NCBI GenBank assembly: GCA_019916065.1
Contig: CM034233.1
Coordinates: forward strand, 53,871,947 to 53,935,946
Direction: 5' to 3'
Length of the DNA stretch: 64,000 nucleotides
Source of the DNA: Vitellaria paradoxa
Lineage: Eukaryota; Streptophyta; Magnoliopsida; Ericales; Sapotaceae
Made by a program: the position numbers and the translations under genes. This document shows, in pieces, positions 45,111 to 54,900 of the stretch; positions within the stretch are counted from its first letter, which is position 1; each line of letters opens with the position of its first letter. A model generated the notes under the pieces. The model worked only from the letters and a program-made list of their open reading frames with translations. It did not search any database and had not been told where the DNA came from.

Positions 45111-46031
45111 TCCCCGCCATTTGACTAATCTCACTAAGAAGTCCCAAATTTGTTGTAGTACATTAGTTTTTTTTAGTATTTTAGATAGCATTTTAATATT
45201 AATCTAACACCCAACATCCTTGAACTAAGCAAAAGAGTGAAAAGAGCCAAAAAAATTACTAAACTGCCCCCGGCATCACGATATTGTCCCGATGGCAAAG
45301 GGTAGTCCCCAAATCAGCAAAAACTTCCTCCTGGCGTTGGGACATGGTTCACCTGATGGGAGGGTTTTAAACCCCTTTTTGGATTGTTCGGTCTTCCATG
45401 CAACTACCCATCTCTCTCTCTCTTTACTCTATATCTCTCTCTCTAAAAATCGCACCTCACGTAGCTATTTTCTGGCCAAACTCTGGCCAAACTTTTGTGA
45501 CCCAAGGCCACTCATCTCCATTCTCGTGATTTTGAAGTTTTTCCACCGTAAAAATGCACAAATCCAAGGATTTGCAACGTGCTCTTCATTGAAGTTTAGT
45601 GGCTGATTCACACTCTTGGTAAGTTTCTTGCACTTTCTTGATAATTTTCTTCAAAAATTTTCAAGGCACTATAAAGACTCGCCTGCAAAGTCTTCCCCAT
45701 TCTTCAAGTGAGCTTAGCAGTAAAGACTCAAGGGTGCAGTCTTTTGATTTTATTGAAGAATGGTGTTTTGTGATGAGAATCTTTACAACTTGGCAAAATA
45801 GTTTAGGCCACCATTTGTGGGTGGACTTATGATGTGCCCTTTGTAAAGCGACGGTTATATGCGTTACAATAGATTTTTGAATTCTTGTCTTTTTCCATGT
45901 TTGCTCATCACCTTGAAAAAAAATTGATACTTAAAATGAATTTTACCAAGAAAACATATGGATTGATTGTTGAATTTGTTCTTGTGTGCATTTAGTAATA
46001 AGTCCATGTAAATTTTCTGTCCGTAGAGATC
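45111..46031 (+). promoter_or_regulatory. promoter-like leader with candidate intron before Athila ORF2
   Basis: No coding pattern. In order: GC-richer short repeats (CACGATATTGTCCCGATGGC; 45276-45295), a palindromic TATA-like box GGGTTTTAAACCCC (45362-45375), a CT-rich tract (45410-45444), a splice-donor match TTG|GTAAGT (intron from 45619) and an acceptor TTTTCTGTCCGTAG (to 46026). The first ATG lies six bases later, at 46032. The predicted 408-base intron and the promoter are inferences from motif order. Confidence 0.4.
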
Positions 46032-46858
46032 ATGCCACCAAAAATTATAACCGTCATAGATTTAGAAAGAAATAAAGATTGAGTTTGGTAGATTTTGGGA
46101 AAATAAACATGTTATTGAGGAGAGAAAATGGGAACTGGAATACTTTTGAGGTGATAATTTTAGGTGGTTTCAAACATTTAGTGATCGAGGATGGTTGCAT
46201 TTTGCTACCTTTCATCCTCAGTGTTCTCTTAAAGCGGTGAGGGAATTTGATTATAATATAGTGCCACCAAAAAAAAGGTGAAAGAGAGAGGAATACAAAT
46301 TATAAGTTATATAAGAGGCAAATACATTGCCGTCACACCCAATACTTTTGTTGAACTTTTTAACTTGCCACGACCTAAGTTCCTTACATATCCCAGTCGA
46401 TGACTTAGGTATCGAAAGGGTAAGTACAAAAATAATAAAAGAATGGATAGAATGGCTAGCTACAGGCCAAATGAGGGTGTTTGACATCAATGATCGGTAT
46501 TAGCCTTTACACATCTTTAGCTGCTATAACATATTTCTGTTATATAGAACCTCTAAATGTGGTGAGAATAGAACTATATTACTTTACGCTATAGGAATTG
46601 AAGCTTCTATTAATCTACCGAGGTTTTTTATGGGATGAGTTGGATGATTTTATAGAACAACCCAGGAGGTACTGAGGTATCCCGTTTGTAGAATGTTAAC
46701 CCAAATATTTGAAAGCTAAGGGGCTACCACTGACAATACCTTACATAGAGTTGAAGCTCCATGACCTTTAAATTACCTATCATTTACTAAAGTCAGACCT
46801 AAAGAACCCACTAGGAAATGGAAAAATGTAGGTCTGCAACATGAAACAGGTAGTAGCT
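46032..46858 (+). pseudogene. Athila ORF2, putative plant transposon protein (Transposase_32-like), N-terminal part
   Basis: ATG at 46032 (MPPKIITVIDLERN). The frames are broken, but pieces read DRGWLHFATFHPQ, AVREFDYNIVPPKKK, YIRGKYIAVTPNTFVELFN and KIIKEWIEWLATG. The order (GW, then VREF..N, then RGK.I..TP...) is that of the plant family seen in the accessory ORF of copia a. It is cut by TR-GAG p at 46859 and continues after it. Confidence 0.5.
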
Positions 46859-48338
46859 TGATTACACTTGAAAAGTGTAATTACAAACTCCCTAACTCAA
46901 CACTTATTGATGCATTAAAAGAAGTAAAGTGGAAGTTTTAGTGTTATTGTGTTACTTATACTTTTATTATTTTATTTGTAGGAAAAAGGGCAAGGAAATC
47001 GAAGTTTATAGCTAGGGAGAGGGCCAAGAAGACAAAGAAAAAGTCATGGTTCAAACCTCATCTTCGATGGAAAAGACTAGCCCAAAGACCCAACCAAGAG
47101 AAGGAAAGAAAGCAATGAAGGAGATACTAGACGGTCCCCACGTCACCCAGACGGTCGGGACCACTGAAAGTACAAAACTTCAGACGGTCCCGACCCACTC
47201 TCCAGATGGTTGGGACCACTCGTGATTTACAATAGCAGCGTGAAAGCTCCTCTTCTAGGGTTTGGTGGCATATTTTTAAAGACCCATGGGACGGCTATGG
47301 AAGGGACGCCTCCTTAGAAGTTTCTACCATTCCATTGAAGTTTAGGTTAGTTATTAGAGAGTTTTGTTCTTGAAGACTGTTCATGGATATTGTCGGCATT
47401 TTATTATTCATCTTCGCATTCGTAGTTCATCTCTTGTTTTACGCACAAACCTTGTAAGTTATTTTTGTTTCATCCTTTAATACAATGTTTTGTTTATTTC
47501 AATTATTAAATAGCATGATTGAGTGTTATTTTGTTGCCTTTGTGATGTTTAAACTAGTTGTAGCGTAAAACCCTAGTTCTTGGTTCAACGAATCAAGAAT
47601 GGATAGTTCACGAAAAACCTTGGGATGTTCGTAGACCCTTCGCATGGGTTGTGAGAGCTCATGCGTAAGAATCTACCATATTAAAATCTATTTTAACTTG
47701 TTTCGAAAACATTCGAAACCAAATATCTTTAACCACACTCGTTTGAAGTCACTGGTATGGGTTTTTGAATATAACCGTTTACATACTTTCGAATAAGGTT
47801 AAAAATAGGTTTCGAATTCATTTCTAGTTTCGTTTGTTTGAAAAACTTTTTGAAACAAAGGTCTTTAATCATATCCGCTTGAGATCACTGGTACTGACTT
47901 TTGATTAAAATATTCTTAACACTTTTCGAATTAAACCCTAATCTAGATTTGAATAAAAACATCTCAAGGTAAAGTAGTGAACTACCTGGACTTGAAAGTT
48001 GGATCAAGAACCTTTTTAGTATTGTACTTGTTATTTAATTTAATTTATGAGTTGATTTATTCACTTTAGAATTTAGAGTAAATGCTTTGTTGCACTTTAA
48101 AATTAAATTGAATTTCTTTAATTAATATTTAATTCAGTTAGAACCTAAAACAAAAGTTCGAGTTGTTGAAACATTAGTTTAAATTAATTTAGGTTCACCT
48201 ACTAACTAAGAGAACAAGTTTAGAGCTTTTAACAAAGCCCTCCCTGTGGAGATGACCTCGGTACTCACCGAGTTTAAAACTACGACTGCCCTCTTGCACT
48301 TGAGAGGTACAACCCGAAACACTTTTTAGGGCTGGTCA
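46859..48338 (+). repeat. TR-GAG p 5' LTR
   Basis: Starts TGATTACACTTGAAAAGTG with an 8-base hairpin (TTACACTT/AAGTGTAA). It has two units with GGTCCCGACC/GGTCGGGACC half-palindromes (47124-47225) and the CCTGTGGAGATGACCTCGG block with hairpin CTCGGTACTCACCGAG near 48246-48273. It ends ...GGTCA. Confidence 0.92.
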
Positions 48339-48344
48339 AGTTTT

Positions 48345-48362
48345 TGGCGCCGTTGCCGGGAA
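48345..48362 (+). other. primer binding site, tRNA-Asp type, TR-GAG p
   Basis: TGGCGCCGTTGCCGGGAA, six bases after the LTR; well preserved. Confidence 0.9.
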
Positions 48363-48507
48363 GGGAAACTAAGCGTTAGACTTGGGAGTTAAATTTTCTC
48401 CATCTCTTTATTAGTAGTTTTCTTTCTTTTGCATAGTAACATATTCATTTGCATATCATCTAATCTAGCTTGCATGTTAATTAATTTAGGTTGCATTTTA
48501 GTGTAAT

Positions 48508-50345
48508 TTGTTTTCTATTTTCTTTCATTTTGTTTTTATTTTTTGCTTTCTTATCACGGATATTGGTTTTGGTGACTTCACTCATGGTCCTTTTGATGCC
48601 AAAGCCTACATAGAGTCTCTAAGTGACCAATTTGGATATGACTATATGTTAGAGACCTATCACCAATTACCCCAATTCTTCGGGCATGAGGAGGAAGACC
48701 TATGTCTTCACCTTGATAGGTTTGAGGCAGTGTGTGGCTTATGTGATGATGTTAGAATGAGTAAGAAACTTAGGCTCATGTTTTTCCCTTTATCATTGCA
48801 AAGTGTGGCTGGTGACTGGTGTGGTGCCGTAAGTGAATGGGTTTGTACTTGGGAGCAATTTCATCAAGCTTTTATTGAATATTTCCTCCCTATTCATCAA
48901 ACCTTCACCCATGGCCTTCAAATAAAAAATTTTTATCGAAAGAAAGGTGAAGTATTTTATAAAAGTTGGGAGAGATTTAACAATCTTTTGAAACATTCCC
49001 AAGTCACGGATTAGAGTTAGTAGACATTGTAGCAATCTTATATAATGCTCTACCTAGTAGTTTACACCAGGCATTTGATAAAGTCTTAGACCTTACCCCA
49101 GGTGAGGCATGGTCATTCCTCGAATTTTTCTATGAACACACCAGGCCACAGGGAAAACTTAAGCCTAATTTTGAATCTCATGCATTTAGAAGCCGCATTG
49201 AACCTTCCCCATATGCTTCTACTTCACTTGACCTTCATGATCCATCCTTTAGAAGTAGCACACGCATGGAAACGGATTATTATGCCTATCCCAACCTTGT
49301 TCCACTCACTGAGGGCCAGCATGAGGAACCTCAGGATTATTGGCCTTGTGAACCTAATGATACACAATTAGAGGACATTTTTTATCAATTCATGCAACAG
49401 CAGTTGAGCATTAATAACGGCTGGTACAAAGCCTTAGATGACTTGAGAGAGCAACTTTCTAAGATAACACGAGCTATGAGCACCAATCTAAGTGGTAGCA
49501 TGATTGAGTCATCAACCTCAGGCACTACCTTAAGCACTAAGTGGGACAATTGCCCTAACTATACTGGGGATAACACTTGCAATGAGCATCTTTCTCATAT
49601 TCCTTTAGATACTCCCGTTTAGGATATCCCTCTACCACTTACTGAGAGTTAGGGCGATACGCAATTCTTTCCTACTACCGAGCTTGATGCTCAACCTACC
49701 CCAACCATCCCAGACCTTATTGAGAGTCCTTTGACTCCAACTGAGTATTTGAATGCCACATGGCCCGAGGAACATATCATCGAGTTGGTTGACCCTAGTT
49801 CACTCCACTACGCAACCGAGGTTGAGAGTGGTGTACACCTCTCATCTCCTGACTTAGTCCCATCCAAAAGTCTTACTATGGGAATTGTGAGTGACTACCA
49901 TGAGATTGGCCATCATTGTGGAGAGGTAGTAGACACGGGGAAGGCTTACATTGACTTTTTGCGTGTTGAGAGTTCATTCAAACCTAGCATTTCTACACCC
50001 ATAGATTTCGTGGGCATTGAAAGACTTATTGAACACACCATCTCCACATCCATAGATTTCTTGGGTGTCAAGAGACTAATTGAGCCAACCATGTCTACAC
50101 CTGCACTTACACTTTGGCCACATCCAAGGTTTCAAGAACCTCACTTGGCCTTTCATTCCCCGGTGTGTTTACACCTGAAAAGCATCCATATTCAGTGCTT
50201 CGTGGGCCCGCAGAGAACATTTTATTTTGTAAACCATTTGTGGATGCATGGGTTAGAGATGGTGTTGGATAACACTTTTGTCTTCATTTCATTTGTACAT
50301 AGTAGATTAGCTTTTTCATTTTCTTATTTTCATAGTTATTTTTAA
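48508..50345 (+). pseudogene. gag-like ORF of TR-GAG p, nearly intact
   Basis: The gag domain lies at 48590-49010: FGYDYMLETYHQLPQFFGHE, LCLHLDRFEAVCGLC, LRLMFFPLSLQSVAGDW, TWEQFHQAFIEYFLP and FYKSWERFNNLLKH. A one-base change near 49000 shifts the frame, and reading resumes as HGLELVDIVAILYNALPSSL and FLEFFYEHTRP. A TAG at 49620 and another near 49652 are the only further stops up to 50345. The C-terminal half is unrecognised, acidic and repetitive (IDFVGIERLIEHT and IDFLGVKRLIEPT). The true start is unclear: the hydrophobic opening of the longest frame is probably leader. It pairs with the gag of TR-GAG b. Confidence 0.8.
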
Positions 50346-52480
50346 TTTGATTCTCTTCCTTTATTTTCTTTTATTTTATCTTTATTTCTTCTTTCGTACT
50401 AACCCTTTTTCTTGTCCTATTTTATGTCTAATCTTTTCTTTTGAATAGTTTCTTTTGTTTTCTTCAAATAAGAGAGCTCTTGAGGTAATACCCTTCATCT
50501 CCTTTTTATTTAGTCTTGCACTTTCAATTTTGGTACTCCATTATATATAATTGCTGTTGTTGGAAATGCTGTAGAATCTAGGTTGGGGGTGTTTTGGGTG
50601 ATGCCTTAAGAGGCTTGAATAATGGGTGTATGCTTGGTTTAATTTGTGCTTTTTGTGGCTATTATTTCATGCTCATCATCATGCTCACTTTGCACACTAC
50701 AGACCCATTTATGCATCATAGTTCTCAGATTGAGGACAATGTTTAGTTTAAGTTGGGGGGTAGAGTTTGCATGATCAAAATTTTCAAATTTTGAGCATTT
50801 TTTAGCTTAAATACATGACTTAGCACATTTATACCTACATGTTACCCCTTTTATGGTTTGGTTGATTGTGGAGTTGAGTGAGAAAGTGATAAGTGAATCT
50901 TGTTCAAGCATTAATAGGAAACTTAATTCAAGTTGAGTGTGTTATGACCTTTTGCAAATTTTTGACTATCATAGAAAAGAATTATGTGCTTAGGAGTAGA
51001 TTTTGTTTAATATTGGTTAATTGAGCATTCTTGGACTAGGTGGAGATTTACACCCCTATGGTGAGCTTTTGAGCCTTTTATTCTTTTCTTGAGGGGTTGC
51101 ACATGATCACAGCTCTGTTACTCTTCACTATGAATTTCCATGCACCAATTACATTACACACACTTGCATGAGTGTCTCTTGGCACATTATGAGTTGTTGC
51201 AAGTTTAAGATATGATGCTAGGCCTTCTTTGTTATTTTGAGCCTTTCACCTTTCTTGATATGAAATTGTCCTAGGAACCAACTTGAAGCCTCATGATAAA
51301 GTGTGTGGTAAAATTTTCTCTTCTTGCTTCACCTCTCACATGTTGTCCCTTACAACCTATTCACACACTTTTAGCCTTACCCTCATATATCTTGGGTTAA
51401 GAAAGTGCCTCAAAGTGTAAGTTGGGAATGGGGGATTGGGAATGTAAGCTTTTGAGAAGTAAATGGAGGATGAATCTAGGGATGAGAAGGTATGTGAAGT
51501 TTTCCAAAAAAAAAAAAAAAAAAGAAAAAAGAAAAAAAAGGAAAAAAAAAAGAGAAAAAAAGTTTGTCATTCTTTTTTGCTTATGTAATTTTGGGACTTG
51601 TGCGTTATGTTATAATTATTGAGAATGTCCCATGAGTAGTTTGTAAGTTTGTGAATAAGCTTCTTGTTGTAGTTCTTCTTGGGGTTGGAAAGGAAATGGG
51701 TAGTTTGGGACTTATGTGCACTTGAACATCTTTATCCCAAGACATGTGCTTTGATTTTTGTATCTTCTATTGTTAACCATTACCCTTGACCAAGTTACAA
51801 CCAAAACAAAGACCTAGTGGATTCTAAGCAAGCAACTCTTGTATTGTGCATGTAGTGGTCTTGTGTAGTTTGTGTGGTGTGATCTTTTACACATGCATTG
51901 GAATATGGTTATGAGTTGTCCACTTTGAATTTCATTTAAGTTCACTCTCTTGTTTGTGGGGTTATGTGCAACTAGGATAGCATTATATGCTATTAGGAAT
52001 GTGTGAACCCTTGAATGAGTGAATTTCTTTCTATGAGTGGAATCCTGTGAGCTTTTGAAGTCAAAACTTAGTTCCAGTTATGCTCTTGAGACCTTGTTGA
52101 ATGAATGAAACAATTTTGCACACATACTTTTTCTACTTTGATAGTCCATGCATTTATGCTTAGCACTTGGAAATTACACATGATATTTGGATTTTGTAAC
52201 TTGTTGAGCTTGAACTTAATTCATTTTTTATCTTGATCACTCTTTGACACATTACGACCATGCCATAGAATTTTATGGGTAGATTCACTGCAAACCCTCA
52301 CGAGGCCTTACTCGTCCACTAGGGGGAACCTAGGGGGTTAAAGGGCTTGCTACATGTAGCTAAGTGTAGCCGTGTTTCCAACGAAAAGAGAAATAGGATA
52401 ATAGTTGCATCGCATTTTAATAAAGAACATCATGCATTTCATTTTAATAAAGAGCATTGCTAAGGGACTAGCAATGTTCA
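50346..52480 (+). other. noncoding interior of TR-GAG p
   Basis: 2.1 kb without coding pattern. It has G-rich PPT-like runs at 50579-50590 (TAGGTTGGGGGT) and 50750-50761 (AAGTTGGGGGGT), the conserved block 50693-50762, and an A-rich tract (51505-51561) whose Lys-rich frame is not a gene. It aligns in reverse with 15110-16694 and 26393-26842. Confidence 0.75.
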
Positions 52481-52492
52481 AGTTGGGGGGTG
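52481..52492 (+). other. polypurine tract of TR-GAG p
   Basis: AGTTGGGGGGTG ends directly before the 3' LTR. A 12-base near-copy occurs at 50750-50761 inside the element. Confidence 0.85.
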
Positions 52493-53975
52493 TGATTACA
52501 CTTGAAAAGTGTAATTACAAACTCCCTAACTCAACACTTATTCATGCATTAAGAGAAGTAAAGTGGAAGTTTTAGTGTTATTGTGTTACTTACACTTTTA
52601 TTGTTTTATTTGTAGGAAAAAGGACAAGGATGTCGAAGTTTATAGCTATGGAGAGGGCCAAGAAGACAAAGAAAAAGTCATGATTTGAACCTCATCTTTG
52701 ATGGAAAAGACTAGCCCAAAGACCTAACCAAGAGAAGGAAAGAAAGCAATGAAGGAGATACTAGACGGTCCCCACCATCACCCAGACGGTCGGGACCACA
52801 GAAAGTACAAAACTTCAGACGGTCCCGACCCCCTCTCCAGACGGTCGGGATCACCCGTGATTTACAACATCCGCGTGAAAGCTCCTCTTCTAGGGTTTGG
52901 TGGCATATTTTTAAAGACCCATGGGACGGCTATGAAAGGGACGCCTCCTTAGAAGTTTCTACCATTCCATTGAAGTTTAGATTAGTTTTTAGAGAGTTTT
53001 TGTTCTTGAAGACTGTTCATGGATATTGTCGGCATTTTATTATTCATCTTCGCATTCGGAGTTCATCTCTTGTTATTACGCACAAACCTTGTAAGTTATT
53101 TTTGTTTCATCCTTTAATACAATGTTTTGTTTATTTCAATTATTAAATAGCATGATTGAGTGTTATTTTGTTGCCTTTGTGATGTTTAAACTAGTTGTAG
53201 CGTAAAACCCTAGTTCTTGGTTCAACGAATCAAGAATGGATAGTTCACGAAAAACCTTGGGATGTTCGTAGACCCTTCGCATGGGTTGTGAGAGCTCATG
53301 CATAAGAATCCACCATATTAAAATCTATTTTAACTTGTTTCAAAAACATTCGAAACCAAATATCTTTAACCACACTCGTTTGAAGTCACTGGTATGGGTT
53401 TTTGAATATAACCGTTTACATATTTTCGAATAAGGTTAAAAATAGGTTTCGAATTCATTTCTAGTTTCGTTTGTTTGAAAAACTTTCGGAAAAAAAGGTC
53501 TTTAATCATATCCGCTTGAGATCACTGGTACTGACCTTTGATTAAAATATTCTTAACACTTTTCGAATTAAACCCTAATCTAGATTTGAATAAAAACATC
53601 TCAAGGTAAAGTAGTGAACTACCCGGACTTGAAAGTTGGATCAAGAACCTTTTTAGTATTGTACTTTTTATTTAATTTAATTTATGAGTTGATTTATTCG
53701 CTTTAGAATTTAGAGTAGATGCTTTGTTGCACTTTAAAATTAAATTGAATTTCTTTAATTAATATTTAATTCAGTTAGAACCTAAAACAAAAGTTTGAGT
53801 TGTTGAAAAATTAGTTTAAATTAATTTAGGTTCACCTACTAACTAAGAGAACAAGTCTAGAGCTTTTAACAAAACCCTCCCTGTGGAGATGACCTCGGTA
53901 CTCACCGAGTTTAAAACTACGACTGCCCTCTTGCACTTGAGAGGTACAACCCGAAACACTTTTTAGGGTCGGTCA
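52493..53975 (+). repeat. TR-GAG p 3' LTR
   Basis: Collinear with 46859-48338 (1483 versus 1480 bases) with small indels. Most differences are in the first 600 bases, around the GGTCCCGACC units. Confidence 0.92.
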
Positions 53976-54175
53976 TAGATCCCAGGCTACAATAGCAAAA
54001 GAAGAGAAGGAGAAAGTGACAAACTGCCAGCTCATGGACATGTTACTAAGCTAAGGTGAAGCAACTACCCAATTAAATGAGTAAGTGGCAAACCTCAAAA
54101 TCACTGAGAATGAGAACTCCTGAATGCTTTGAAGCATATTTGACTATCACTTTGGCCCTAGAGCACCATTTTAAC
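53976..54175 (+). pseudogene. Athila ORF2, coiled-coil part after the TR-GAG p insertion
   Basis: Reads QATIAKEEKEKVTNCQLMDM, then EATTQLNE and VANLKITENEN, a heptad-like pattern, in broken frames. Its position right after the insertion suggests it is the C-terminal part of the protein begun at 46032. 54176-54473 has no recognisable content. Confidence 0.4.
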
Positions 54176-54473
54176 CTCCTTTGCAGCAGTGAAACATAGC
54201 AAAATTGATCTACGTTTCGTTTTTGTTTTTCACTTATTTACATGCATGTACTTGATGACAGTTCTATGCTGTAATACTTTCACTACTTCTCAACTTGATG
54301 TGTTTTTGTTTAAACTTTGGGTATTGTAACATAATGGATTTAATTCTCCTTTTGAGTAATGTTTTCCTAGTTTTATAAACTTTTACTATATAATTTGTAC
54401 CATGTTCATTATTTTTTACGTTATTTATTATGAATTAGCTATTATATCCTCTTTGCAAGCTCAGGTACTTTGA

Positions 54474-54900
54474 CATGGATAAATTTGATGAATTGGATGA
54501 ACTCACATTTGATGATATGGATAATCCCAAATCCTAGAAAGAGTGGGGAGGGATAGTTGTTGATGCCACTTTATTTTATGACCCCACTGAGAATAAAGAT
54601 GAATTTGAAGCAGCCATCAAGCTAGATTTGTGGGGTGACGACCTTTTTGTAAATGGTCATGGGATGTTAGCAATCACCCTCGCCAGTTTTTTAAACTCCC
54701 ACATTAGATTTATGGGCCTTATGGGATGGACCTTAAGTCTAATGAGGAGGATGAAGACCTTGTTGAGTTTGACACCTTATCTTAGGGTGACACCCCAGAA
54801 TCTAACCCTGATGAGGAAGAAAGAGAAACATTTTATTCATCTTTTGCTACATATATTACTTTCTGTTTTAACTTGGCACTCTGTCTTCATCAGGTATTAT
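54474..54900 (+). pseudogene. unrecognised acidic coding remnant of the Athila element
   Basis: Reads MDKFDELDELTFDDMD, a stop, EWGGIVVDATLFYDPTENKD and, after a shift, NEEDEDLVEFDTLS and SNPDEEERETFYSS. Very acidic, with no known motif. It may be the end of ORF2 or a separate small ORF. Confidence 0.35.

Larger units (their letters stand above)
46859..53975 (+). mobile_element. TR-GAG p: gag-only Athila-related element
   Basis: Complete layout: LTR 46859-48338, PBS 48345-48362, gag 48508-50345, noncoding 50346-52480, PPT 52481-52492, LTR 52493-53975. Flanks TAGCT and TAGAT match at 4 of 5. The LTRs differ by roughly 2-3 % by eye. The interior is only 4.15 kb and holds no PR, RT or INT, so it depends on enzymes made elsewhere. 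It splits ORF2 of the old Athila. Confidence 0.9.

Noticed and set aside
45292..45606. 104-codon plus-strand frame before Athila ORF2
   Set aside because: It spans the TATA-like box and CT-rich leader, and its protein is low in information. Leader sequence is a better reading.
48508..48560. Hydrophobic start of the TR-GAG p frame as a signal peptide
   Set aside because: It derives from T-rich leader sequence and is absent from the gag of TR-GAG b. A capsid protein would not need secretion.
51422..51622. Lys/Glu-rich 66-codon frame
   Set aside because: Translation of an A-rich tract in the noncoding interior of TR-GAG p; the reverse copy in TR-GAG b is a T-rich tract of different length.
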